From: JBKECF01 sp047974375
GTDB taxonomy: Bacteria; Bacillota; Clostridia; Lachnospirales; CAMZNU01
Length of the DNA: 39,431 nucleotides
Direction of reading: 5' to 3'
Assembly: GCA_047974375.1 (NCBI GenBank)
Contig: JBKECF010000019.1
Coordinates: 1-39,431, forward strand
Below are positions 26,104 through 33,335 of the stretch, one piece after another; the first letter of the stretch is position 1, and every line of letters begins with the position of its first letter. The position numbers were made by a program, and so were the translations under genes. The notes below the pieces were generated by a model. That model did no database searches, was not told the DNA's origin, and saw only the letters and a list, made by a program, of their open reading frames with translations.

Positions 26104-27386
26104 CAGAATACCCCCTCTTCCGAATTATCTATAGTTTCGCCACTCCCTAATACTCCGCCTATATACTCTTCTGCCTTGCTTTTGCCAATAATAACACAGT
26201 TTTTACCAATAGTTACATCCTTTGGTACATAAGAGTATTCACCAATTACGGTAATTCCTGTATCGTATATTTTTGGTTTTAGTTTATTAGGAATGTTGTC
26301 AAATTCGCCTATTTTAACATTTTCTTCTATAGTAGTGCCTTCATCGATTATGGCTCTATTTATTTTTGCATTTTTCTTTATGGTGCAATTGCTCATTATA
26401 ATAGAGTCTTTTATGGTTACGCCTTCGTCGATTGTAACCTCGGGACCTATTATTGAATTAACTAGTGTACCGTGAATTTTGCAACCATCAGCAATTAAGC
26501 TTGCTTTTATGGATGCTTCTTTACCGGTGTACTGTGGTACTTGGCTTTCCGAATTAGTATAAATATTCCAGAAATTTTCGTACAAGTTAAATTCAGGAAC
26601 TGTTTTAATTAATTCCATATTTGCAGACCAATAGGATTCTATTGTACCTACATCTTTCCAATATCCGACAAACCTATGGGCGTATAAATCCAAATTTCTT
26701 TCCAACATAGCAGGTATTATATGTTTACCAAAGTCACTATCGGAGTGTAATTGAGCGCCCTTTATAAGTTCTTCACGTAATTTTTTCCATGTGAAAATAT
26801 AAATTCCCATTGATGCTAAATTACTAGTCGGGTTTTCTTCTTTTTCAGCAAATTCATAAATTTGATCTGTTCCTTCAACAGTTTTCATTATACCGAACCT
26901 GTGAGCTTCCTCAATAGGAACTTCTAAAACTGCAATTGTTGCATCGGCTTTGTTTGCCTTATGCTCTTTTAACATTTTGGAGTAGTCCATTTTATAAATA
27001 TGGTCGCCAGAAAGTATAAGAACATATTCTGGATTGCAACTATCTACGTATTCTAAATTTTGGTAAATAGCATCAGCAGTACCAGAGAACCAACATTTTT
27101 TTTCTTGCTTTGCATGTGGTGCTAATATTGTTACCCCGCCATTGGAACGGTCTAAGTCCCATGGTACACCAATTCCTATGTGCTTATTTAAAGCTAAAGG
27201 ACGGTATTGAGTTAACACACCTACAGCAGTAATTCCTGAATTAACACAATTACTAAGGGGAAAGTCTATAATTCTGTATCTACCACCAAAACATATACCC
27301 GGCTTAGCCTTTGTGTTTGTTAAAACGCCTAACCTACTACCTTGACCACCAGCTAACAACATAGCCAGCATTTCCATCTTCGCCAT
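26103..27386 (-). CDS. glgC: Glucose-1-phosphate adenylyltransferase GlgC
   Basis: GlgC makes ADP-glucose from ATP and glucose-1-phosphate for glycogen synthesis. The 427-residue sequence has the full set of motifs: LLAGGQGSRLGVLTNTKAKP, the lysine loop KPGICFGGRYRIIDFPLSNC, the metal-binding SGDHIYKMDY near 122-131, and GYWKDVGTIESYW near 240. The C-terminal beta-helix carries repeats such as IKDSIIMSNCTIKKNAKI. No glycogen synthase or branching enzyme follows here. It is the promoter-proximal gene of the glgC-glgD-spoVG series. Confidence 0.97.
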   Translation of the reverse strand: MAKMEMLAMLLAGGQGSRLGVLTNTKAKPGICFGGRYRIIDFPLSNCVNSGITAVGVLTQYRPLALNKHIGIGVPWDLDRSNGGVTILAPHAKQEKKCWFSGTADAIYQNLEYVDSCNPEYVLILSGDHIYKMDYSKMLKEHKANKADATIAVLEVPIEEAHRFGIMKTVEGTDQIYEFAEKEENPTSNLASMGIYIFTWKKLREELIKGAQLHSDSDFGKHIIPAMLERNLDLYAHRFVGYWKDVGTIESYWSANMELIKTVPEFNLYENFWNIYTNSESQVPQYTGKEASIKASLIADGCKIHGTLVNSIIGPEVTIDEGVTIKDSIIMSNCTIKKNAKINRAIIDEGTTIEENVKIGEFDNIPNKLKPKIYDTGITVIGEYSYVPKDVTIGKNCVIIGKSKAEEYIGGVLGSGETIDNSEEGVF

Positions 27387-27875
27387 ACAATCATCCTCTC
27401 AGGCAATATTCAATAAGATGTTATTTGTAAAAAACTTTCCTTTACTGTTACATTTATAACAAAGCGTAAAGTATAAAATATTACTTCTTTAAATAATTCT
27501 AACATATACTCTAATAAAAATATAGTCCACATTTAATAAAATGTACATTTTTAGTATATTCGATAAATTTATTTTTATTATATATTAAAAATGTATAGGA
27601 TGACCTCTTAAGAATAACATAAAATGAATTATTATTGGATATTAATTGTTTTTAAAATGAAATTCATTTAAAATTTTCTTTTTTAATTGTATTTAATTTT
27701 AAAATATTTAATTTTAACCACTGCATGATGTATGTATATTATTTTTTTATGATTATTATTTAAATAAAATTGTGATTTGTGTATTAATTAACTATAATTG
27801 ACAAAATCCTTAAGTCTAATATATTATTAAATTAGTATCAAAAAAATAAATTATTATAAATAAAGGAGCGAAATA
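27387..27875. other. Divergent intergenic region between glgC and the 6-phosphogluconate dehydrogenase gene
   Basis: This 489-base region is very AT-rich and has no convincing gene. It contains the rightward promoter at 27798-27827 and a perfect palindrome AAAATGTACATTTT at 27538-27551. The leftward glg promoter must lie in the first half but several AT-rich boxes compete. A short-lived small RNA cannot be excluded by eye. Confidence 0.6.
27798..27827 (+). promoter_or_regulatory. Sigma-A promoter of the gnd-zwf operon
   Basis: TTGACA (27798-27803) is perfect; TATTAT (27822-27827) follows with an 18-base spacer. It lies about 50 bases before the ATG of the dehydrogenase gene at 27876, with AAAGGAG directly before the start. 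Confidence 0.65.
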
Positions 27876-28784
27876 ATGAAAATAGGAATAATAGGATTGG
27901 GAAAGATGGGTTATAACATTGCTTTAAACGGACGTGACAAAGGTCATGAAGTAATTGCGTATAACAGAAGCAAGGAGAAAATGGACGAAATTGAAAAAGA
28001 GGGTGTAAAAGTAGCACGTACTCTAGAGGATTTAGCCAAAGAATTCGGCTCTGAAAGAAAAATAATATGGATGATGATACCAGCGGGCGACACCATTGAT
28101 AACATGATAAAAACTCTCATACCTTTACTTAATAAAGGAGATATACTTCTAGACGGTGGCAATTCAAATTTTAACGATACTAAAAGAAGAGCCTTAGAAT
28201 TAGAAAAGTTAGAAATAGATTTTTGTGATGTAGGTACATCTGGCGGAATGTCTGGGGCAAGGCATGGGGCTTGTACAATGATAGGTGGTAAGCCAGAGGT
28301 GTTTTCTGTAATTGAGCCTTTCATAAAAGATATTTGTGTAGAAAATGGATATTTGCACTGTGGTCCTTATGGTTCTGGTCATTATGTTAAAATGATACAT
28401 AATGGAATAGAATATGGCATGATGGGTGCTATTGGTGAAGGTTTTGAAATATTACATAAATCTGAATTCGATTTAGATTATGAAAAAGTAGCTCGTGTAT
28501 GGAGTAATGGCTCTGTAATTCGTGGTTGGTTAATGGAACTTATGGAAGAGGCATTTAAAAAAGATGGCAAGTTAGATAATATCTCTGGCGAAATGTATTC
28601 ATCGGGAGAGGGTTTGTGGACAGTAGAAGAGGCTTTAAAGTTACAAGTATCAGCTTCAGTAATTACTGCATCGCTTTTAGAAAGATATCGCTCTCTAGAA
28701 AATAGTACCTTTACAGGAAAAAGTGTAGCAGCACTACGAAATGGATTTGGTGGACACTATTTTAAATCCACTAAAACTAAATAG
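27876..28784 (+). CDS. gnd: Decarboxylating 6-phosphogluconate dehydrogenase (short YqeC/Gnd type)
   Basis: This enzyme oxidises 6-phosphogluconate to ribulose-5-phosphate and CO2. The 302-residue length marks it as the short form, which lacks the long C-terminal arm of the E. coli type and often prefers NAD. Motifs are GIIGLGKMGYNI (cofactor loop), DGGNSNFNDTKRR, GTSGGMSGARHGACTMIGG and HYVKMIHNGIEYGMM with the catalytic lysine and asparagine. The zwf gene follows by 12 bases, giving both oxidative pentose phosphate dehydrogenases; no lactonase is nearby. Confidence 0.93.
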   Translation: MKIGIIGLGKMGYNIALNGRDKGHEVIAYNRSKEKMDEIEKEGVKVARTLEDLAKEFGSERKIIWMMIPAGDTIDNMIKTLIPLLNKGDILLDGGNSNFNDTKRRALELEKLEIDFCDVGTSGGMSGARHGACTMIGGKPEVFSVIEPFIKDICVENGYLHCGPYGSGHYVKMIHNGIEYGMMGAIGEGFEILHKSEFDLDYEKVARVWSNGSVIRGWLMELMEEAFKKDGKLDNISGEMYSSGEGLWTVEEALKLQVSASVITASLLERYRSLENSTFTGKSVAALRNGFGGHYFKSTKTK

Positions 28785-28796
28785 AAAGGGAAATTT

Positions 28797-30242
28797 ATGA
28801 CAGACAATTTAATTGTATTTGGTGGCACAGGGGATTTAACTAAAAGGAAACTGATACCAGCCATTTATAGTTTATATTTAGAAAACAAAATTAGTAAAGA
28901 TTTTAAATTTATTGCCATAGGTAGAAGAGAAATATCTACTGGTGAATATAAAAAATCTTTATTAAGTTGGCTGGAGAATACTTTTAACAATGGAATAGAC
29001 GAAAAAAAGTGGGCTGCCCTATCATCAAATATACATTATATTCCATTTAATTTTTCTGAAGACGAAGGCTACGAAAAATTAACAGCGCTTATTAATAAAC
29101 TTCAAATAGATGATCCATCTTTTTATTTGGCAGTTGCACCTAATTTTTTTGAAACAATAGTGGAGAAATTAAAAATCCATGATTTAAACTATAATTTTAC
29201 TAAAGGTGAGTACAATAAAGTAATTATAGAAAAACCCTTTGGTAAGGATTTAAAATCAGCTGTTAGTCTAAATAAAAAAATACTTAAAGTATTTGATGAA
29301 AGTCATGTATATAGAATTGACCATTACCTCGGTAAAGAAATGATACAAAGTATTATGGCTCTTAGGTTTTCCAATATAATCTTTGAACCAATATGGAACA
29401 ATAAATACATAGATAATGTTCAAATAACTTCTTCTGAAACAGTAGGAGTTGAAACTAGGGGAGGTTATTACGAAACTTCTGGAGCTTTGCGTGATATGTT
29501 TCAAAATCATATGTTGCAATTATTATCTCTAGCAACGATGGAACCTCCTGTAAGCTTAAGCCCTTCAAGTATCCACGATGAAAAAATTAAAGTTTTAAAA
29601 TCCATTAAGGATAGTTTTGAAGAAAAAGATATTATTTGTGGTCAATATATAAATTACAATGGTAAAAAAGGTTATCGTGAAGAAGAAAATGTTTCGCCTA
29701 ATTCCGTTACAGAAACCTTTATAGCAACCAAAATTGAAATTGATAACTACAGATGGCTAGGCGTCCCTTTTTATATTCGCACAGGTAAGCGAATGGAAAG
29801 TAAGTGTATACAAATAGTTATAGAATTTAAAAAAATTCCTCATTTGCTTTATGGGAAAATGTTTGATGTAGATCAAAATTTATTAGTTATTAACATTCAA
29901 CCCAAGGAAGGTATTTCTGTTAATTTCAATGTAAAGAAAAATGGAATTGACACAGAATTAGAAAAAATGAAAACTCATTTAGAAAGTGTAGGGGATAATA
30001 TAGGAAATACGCCAAAAGCTTATGAAAAATTGCTTTTTGATTATTTAAACAATGAGTCCACGCTTTTTACAAGATGGGATGAATTAGAAAAATCTTGGGA
30101 GCTAGTTGAAGAAATATTCCAGTTATGGCAAAATAATAAAGTAATTCACAACTATAACTCCAATCTAGGTTATGGGCCGAAAGAAAGTTACGAACTATTG
30201 GAAAAAGATGGGAGAAAATGGCATGAACCAGAAGATTTATGA
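28797..30242 (+). CDS. zwf: Glucose-6-phosphate dehydrogenase
   Basis: G6PD opens the oxidative pentose phosphate pathway. The 481-residue protein has the nucleotide-binding start LIVFGGTGDLTKRKLIPAIY, the KVIIEKPFGKDL block near 145, the active-site motif RIDHYLGKEMIQ near 175, and PFYIRTGKRM near 325. Length and motifs are normal. Its last 20 bases overlap the start of the cyclase-family gene, so the three genes form one operon. Confidence 0.97.
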   Translation: MTDNLIVFGGTGDLTKRKLIPAIYSLYLENKISKDFKFIAIGRREISTGEYKKSLLSWLENTFNNGIDEKKWAALSSNIHYIPFNFSEDEGYEKLTALINKLQIDDPSFYLAVAPNFFETIVEKLKIHDLNYNFTKGEYNKVIIEKPFGKDLKSAVSLNKKILKVFDESHVYRIDHYLGKEMIQSIMALRFSNIIFEPIWNNKYIDNVQITSSETVGVETRGGYYETSGALRDMFQNHMLQLLSLATMEPPVSLSPSSIHDEKIKVLKSIKDSFEEKDIICGQYINYNGKKGYREEENVSPNSVTETFIATKIEIDNYRWLGVPFYIRTGKRMESKCIQIVIEFKKIPHLLYGKMFDVDQNLLVINIQPKEGISVNFNVKKNGIDTELEKMKTHLESVGDNIGNTPKAYEKLLFDYLNNESTLFTRWDELEKSWELVEEIFQLWQNNKVIHNYNSNLGYGPKESYELLEKDGRKWHEPEDL

Positions 30243-30840
30243 TGTTTCTACGGAAATTACCGAAGATATGCAAGTTTATAAAAATAAAGATAGCAAACGC
30301 CCTAGATTTGAAAATATAGATAACTATGAAATAGGCAACCATTATGCAAGTTATTTACACATAGATTGTCATGCTGGTACTCATGTGGATGCACCATTGC
30401 ATATGATTGAAAATGCTAAAGATCTATCGTATTTAAAACTAGAAAACTTAATAAGAGAGGTAAAAGTGTATGAAATTAATTCCGATTTAATTTGTAAAGA
30501 AGACTTAATTAACATTGATATACAAGAAGGAGATTTTATACTTTTTAAAACAAGAAACTCTGAAGTAAATGAATTTAAACTTGACTATTGTGCCTTACAT
30601 AGTAGTGGGGCAGAGTATTTAGCTGATAAAAAAATATGTGGTGTTGGGGTAGATGCCCTAAGTGTTGGCAGAGGTGATGATAATTTACTTACGCATAAAA
30701 CTCTTATGGAAGAAGAAATAATAATTATAGAGGGCTTGCGACTAAAAGATGTACAAGAAGGTACTTATAATATGATTGCTCTACCTTTAAAAATAAATAC
30801 TTTAGAAGGTTGCCCTATGAGGGTGATTTTAAGAAAATAA
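30223..30840 (+). CDS. Cyclase-family (kynurenine formamidase-like) metal hydrolase
   Basis: This 205-residue protein belongs to the PF04199 family, which includes kynurenine formamidases and other metal-dependent hydrolases. The metal motif HxGTHxDxPxH is present as HAGTHVDAPLHM, and GVGVDALSVGRGDD follows. The ATG at 30223 is preferred: GGGAG lies seven bases upstream. A longer frame from 30172 would only extend into zwf and adds unrelated residues. Its substrate is unknown; linkage to the pentose phosphate genes gives no clear hint. Confidence 0.85.
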   Translation: MNQKIYDVSTEITEDMQVYKNKDSKRPRFENIDNYEIGNHYASYLHIDCHAGTHVDAPLHMIENAKDLSYLKLENLIREVKVYEINSDLICKEDLINIDIQEGDFILFKTRNSEVNEFKLDYCALHSSGAEYLADKKICGVGVDALSVGRGDDNLLTHKTLMEEEIIIIEGLRLKDVQEGTYNMIALPLKINTLEGCPMRVILRK

Positions 30841-30846
30841 AAAAGT

Positions 30847-30892
30847 ACTGACGGGATTGCGTTAAAATCGCAAATGCCCGTCAGTTTTTTTT
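30847..30892. terminator. Strong bidirectional terminator
   Basis: ACTGACGGG pairs with CCCGTCAGT, continued inward by ATTGCG/CGCAAAT, followed by eight T on the plus strand and preceded by A-rich sequence for the minus strand. It ends the gnd-zwf operon and overlaps the end of the leftward VanZ-like gene. Confidence 0.92.
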
Positions 30893-31388
30893 ATTTCTTC
30901 CTAGATTGAAAGTCGATTTTAAATTGAGAGATTAAACCACAAATTTTATAAGCAATAAATAAACCTAAAACATAATAAATTATATTGTCTATATTGATGT
31001 ATACTTTTTGGTTTAAAAGGATATTCAAGGATTCGAAAATAAGTATAAATATTGCGCTAGTTTTAATATAAGTAATATGTTTTTTATAATTATATCTCTG
31101 TGCCAATATCAAACTAATAGGAAATAGTAAAATACCTAAGATGATAAAAGCTACAATCTTCACAATATTTCTTACCATAAAGTACCGTGATAAATCTAAA
31201 CCTCTCATAAATAATTCGTCGTATAAATTATGAAAAGGAATTAGGTTAAAGTCTATCACTTTATCAATATCACTTGTAAAAACAAATTTGAAGTCAGGTA
31301 TCCTAATATATAAAAGAAAACATAAGTATAATAACACTATTAAGAAAAGAAATGTTAGGTTATATTTGCTTTTGAACAAATTTATCAT
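30891..31388 (-). CDS. VanZ-like membrane protein
   Basis: This 165-residue protein has four hydrophobic segments (about 10-28, 68-90, 103-122 and 132-150) and VanZ-family features: NLIPFHNL near 48, a conserved R-N-I-V-K-I region before helix two, and FESLNILLNQKVYINIDNII then YYVLGLFIAY near the end. VanZ gives teicoplanin resistance by an unknown mechanism, but most relatives have no known role. It overlaps the upstream secreted-protein gene by four bases (ATGA). A truncated second copy of its start lies at 32243-32300. Confidence 0.75.
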   Translation of the reverse strand: MINLFKSKYNLTFLFLIVLLYLCFLLYIRIPDFKFVFTSDIDKVIDFNLIPFHNLYDELFMRGLDLSRYFMVRNIVKIVAFIILGILLFPISLILAQRYNYKKHITYIKTSAIFILIFESLNILLNQKVYINIDNIIYYVLGLFIAYKICGLISQFKIDFQSRKK

Positions 31389-31963
31389 TTTTTCACCAAC
31401 GAGCCATTTACACTAAAAACTCCATAGAATTCAATATAATACTTTTTATTTGACTTGTAGTTGCTTAAGTTTAGTTTTTTTGAATTACCTGCCTTAACAG
31501 TAGTGCTGTATATTTCGGTATCAAATCCTATGTTTTCTCTATGTATTATTACTTTAACATCTTTTTTAGGATGACCTTTATAAGAGTCGAGTGCTTTAAT
31601 CGTCAGTGTTCCGTTGGTAAAATCAGAGAAATACTTATCTGTATAAAGAGTTGTACCTGTAGAGGTATGACCAGCAAAACTTAATTTTCCTTCAGACCAT
31701 TTATGTGTTTTAGTAGGCTTTGAAAAACCTCTTGAATTTTTGTCTACTACATCAAAAGGCATATCTTGTGTAAGATTTATTTCTGAATTTAAAGTATTTA
31801 TTAACTTTGGTTCTTCAATATCTTCCACAATTTCAGTTGTTACAATCTCCTCGGCGTTTTGTAAATTGCTGTAAACTTTGTCATTTGCATTTACTATAAC
31901 AAAGGAGAAAAGATTGATTATTGCAACGCTTAAAAAAATAAAACTGCCTATTTTTCTTTTCAT
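31385..31963 (-). CDS. Small secreted protein of unknown function
   Basis: This 192-residue protein starts with a signal peptide (MKRKIGSFIFLSVAIINLFS, then FVIVNAND, cleavage near residue 27). The mature part is acidic at first and then beta-rich, with WSEGKLSFAGHTSTGTTLYT and a Lys-rich end YYIEFYGVFSVNGSLVKK. No family is recognised. The ATG at 31963 has GGAGGT eight bases upstream; an in-frame ATG at 32032 lies in the conserved upstream region and is not a likely start. It is coupled to the VanZ-like gene, and a decayed duplicate of its last codons is at 32295-32335. Confidence 0.8.
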   Translation of the reverse strand: MKRKIGSFIFLSVAIINLFSFVIVNANDKVYSNLQNAEEIVTTEIVEDIEEPKLINTLNSEINLTQDMPFDVVDKNSRGFSKPTKTHKWSEGKLSFAGHTSTGTTLYTDKYFSDFTNGTLTIKALDSYKGHPKKDVKVIIHRENIGFDTEIYSTTVKAGNSKKLNLSNYKSNKKYYIEFYGVFSVNGSLVKK

Positions 31964-32225
31964 AAAAAGACCTCCATTTTTTAAAGGGTAGTGTAAATCA
32001 CTACCACCTAGAAACATAAAATCTAGTTTCATATGATATCATAGATTCGTTCATGAATTAAATAACATTACTATTTTACTCACAAACGATAACTTAACTT
32101 ATATTGTAAAAAAATATTTAATAGTACCGGAACTATTACTTATTGTATACAAAAAAAAAAAAATAGCTAGTGACATTCTGTCATATAGCATAATTACAGT
32201 ATTAAAAAGTTACTAGTTTTTTACA
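31964..32225 (-). promoter_or_regulatory. Conserved upstream region, copy 1
   Basis: About 260 bases upstream of the secreted-protein gene are almost the same as those upstream of the small membrane gene at 32792-32986. Shared elements, in transcript order, are the palindrome TGACAGAATGTCA (32183-32171), the inverted repeat TAATAGT-TCCGGT-ACTATTA (32138-32119), and a hairpin GGTAGTG-ATTTA-CACTACC (32005-31987) eight bases before the GGAGGT site. Conservation of non-coding DNA at this level suggests one shared control system. The -10 and -35 boxes are not clear, so an alternative sigma factor or an activator is possible. Confidence 0.7.
32171..32183. promoter_or_regulatory. Palindromic candidate operator, copy 1
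   Basis: TGACATTCTGTCA is a perfect inverted repeat (TGACA-TTC-TGTCA), with GCTA/TAGC extending it to about 24 bases. The same site is at 33189-33201 at the same distance from the second gene. The regulator is not encoded nearby. Confidence 0.6.
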
Positions 32226-32242
32226 GTTAACTTATTTACCAT

Positions 32243-32430
32243 CAAGAAAAGAGTTATTAGGTTATATTTGCTTTTGAAGAAATTTATCATTTTTTCACCA
32301 AGGAGCCAGTTGCACTAAAAACTCCGTAGAATTGCTCCGCCACTTAGAAATATAAAACCTAGCTTCGTGTGATACCATAGTTTTCTTTATGAATAAAATA
32401 ACATTGTCATTTTATTGAGTATCAATGCAA
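32243..32430 (-). pseudogene. Decayed middle unit of the secreted/VanZ-like array
   Basis: On the minus strand, a degenerate copy of the shared upstream region (about 32430-32335) runs straight into FYGVFSATGSLVKK-stop, the tail of a second secreted protein, and then ATG ATA AAT TTC at 32290, the start of a second VanZ-like protein (MINFFKSKYNLITLF), which is cut short near 32230. The body of the secreted-protein gene has been deleted. This shows that the array once held at least two complete secreted/VanZ pairs. Confidence 0.7.
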
Positions 32431-32572
32431 AAGGAAATTGTTATACATTAGTATATGAATATACTAACGGAGTGATTGAAGGGCTTAATAATAAAATAAA
32501 AGTTATAAAAGAGTGGCTTTTGGATATAGATGTTTTGACAATATGAAAAAAGAGAATATTAGTTACACAATG
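32413..32572 (+). pseudogene. Remnant of an ISL3-type transposase C-terminus
   Basis: The frame reads YEYTNGVIEGLNNKIKVIK, then after a one-base shift RVAFGYRCFDNMKK. This matches the C-terminal block SNGxxEGxNNKIKVIKRxAFGYRxFxNFxxRI of ISL3-type transposases. The frame is broken twice and the rest is absent. Structured repeat copy B begins at the last bases of the remnant. Confidence 0.7.
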
Positions 32573-32632
32573 TAGAACCGTGGTGGTCGGCGGATAAACG
32601 TGAAATGTTTGGTTTTGCATTGCAAAATTCAG
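32571..32632 (+). repeat. Structured repeat family, copy B
   Basis: The order is GTAGAA, outer stem CCGT/GCGG (32578-32581 with 32590-32593), hairpin AAACGT-GAA-ATGTTT (32596-32610, one G-T pair), hairpin TTTTGC-ATT-GCAAAA (32613-32627), tail TTCAG. All stems differ in bases from copies A and C but still pair. It is joined to the end of an ISL3-type transposase remnant. Confidence 0.8.
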
Positions 32633-32791
32633 ACAATAATTAAATAAAGTTTTTTTGGAATTTAAAAATGAGATACCCCATAGAATATTTCATTTGAATT
32701 ATTGCAGGTGTTAATGTTTTTAATGAACAACTGGATTTGATAAAGAGTCAATTCAAAACAACTCAACCAAATATATTTATACACTTAATAT

Positions 32792-32986
32792 TTATTTTTT
32801 GTTTAAATATGAAAGCCCCAATAAGCTGGAGCAAATAATAAGTGTAGGTGGTAAAGAATAATCAAAATTAGCAGCAGTAATAAGCCTTTGAGAATACGCT
32901 ATCAACAATGGAATACTAGCAAAAATTAAAAAAATTAACAAAATAACATTTATTATTAAAAAATTGTAATTGAAAAAATTCTTCAT
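32792..32986 (-). CDS. Small two-helix membrane protein
   Basis: This 64-residue protein (MKNFFNYNFLIINVILLIFL and on) has hydrophobic segments at about 7-30 and 44-60 and a basic end NKK. It is not recognised. It has the same upstream region as the secreted-protein gene at 31963, including the GGAGGT site, so it is regulated alike though unrelated in sequence. Coding status rests on that conserved region and the membrane pattern. The 160 bases downstream up to the repeat B hold no gene. Confidence 0.55.
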   Translation of the reverse strand: MKNFFNYNFLIINVILLIFLIFASIPLLIAYSQRLITAANFDYSLPPTLIICSSLLGLSYLNKK

Positions 32987-33247
32987 AAAAAGACCTCCAT
33001 TTTTTAAAGGGTAGTGTAAATCACTACCACTTAGGAATGTAAAAACTATTTTCATATGATATCATAGATTCATTTATGAATTAAATAACATTACTATTTT
33101 ATTCATAAACGATAATTTAACTTACATTATAAAAAAATAAATAATAGTACCGGAACTATTATTTATAGTATACAAAAAAAATAGCTAGTGACATTCTGTC
33201 ATATAGCATGATTATATTATAAAAAGAATATTAGTTTTTTATGGTTT
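32987..33247 (-). promoter_or_regulatory. Conserved upstream region, copy 2
   Basis: This block matches 31964-32225 over about 260 bases with scattered changes and short indels. It keeps the palindrome (33189-33201), the inverted repeat ATAATAGT-ACCGGA-ACTATTAT (33141-33162) and the hairpin GGTAGTG-TAAAT-CACTACC (33010-33028). The most strictly kept parts are these three elements and the last 30 bases before the start codon. Confidence 0.7.
33189..33201. promoter_or_regulatory. Palindromic candidate operator, copy 2
   Basis: TGACATTCTGTCA again, in the same AGCTAG/ATATAGC context as the site at 32171-32183, about 200 bases upstream of the small membrane gene. Confidence 0.6.
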
Positions 33248-33293
33248 ACTTATTTATCAACGTTCTAAAGGCTGGTTTTAAATATAAGTGCAA

Positions 33294-33333
33294 AAAAGAG
33301 ATATGAAACACATCAGTATTTCATATCTCTTTT
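33294..33333. terminator. Terminator after the nucleotidase-like gene
   Basis: AAAAGAGATATGAAA (33294-33308) and TTTCATATCTCTTTT (33319-33333) are perfect 15-base arms with a ten-base loop. It lies two bases past the leftward gene's stop. Confidence 0.88.
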
Positions 33334-33335
33334 AC

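Noticed and set aside
31964..33055. Longer coding starts at 32032 and 33055, giving matching leader peptides (FLGGSDLHYPLKNGG type)
   Set aside because: The similarity comes from the conserved upstream DNA, including a hairpin and the GGAGGT site of the later ATG. No ribosome site precedes the longer starts.
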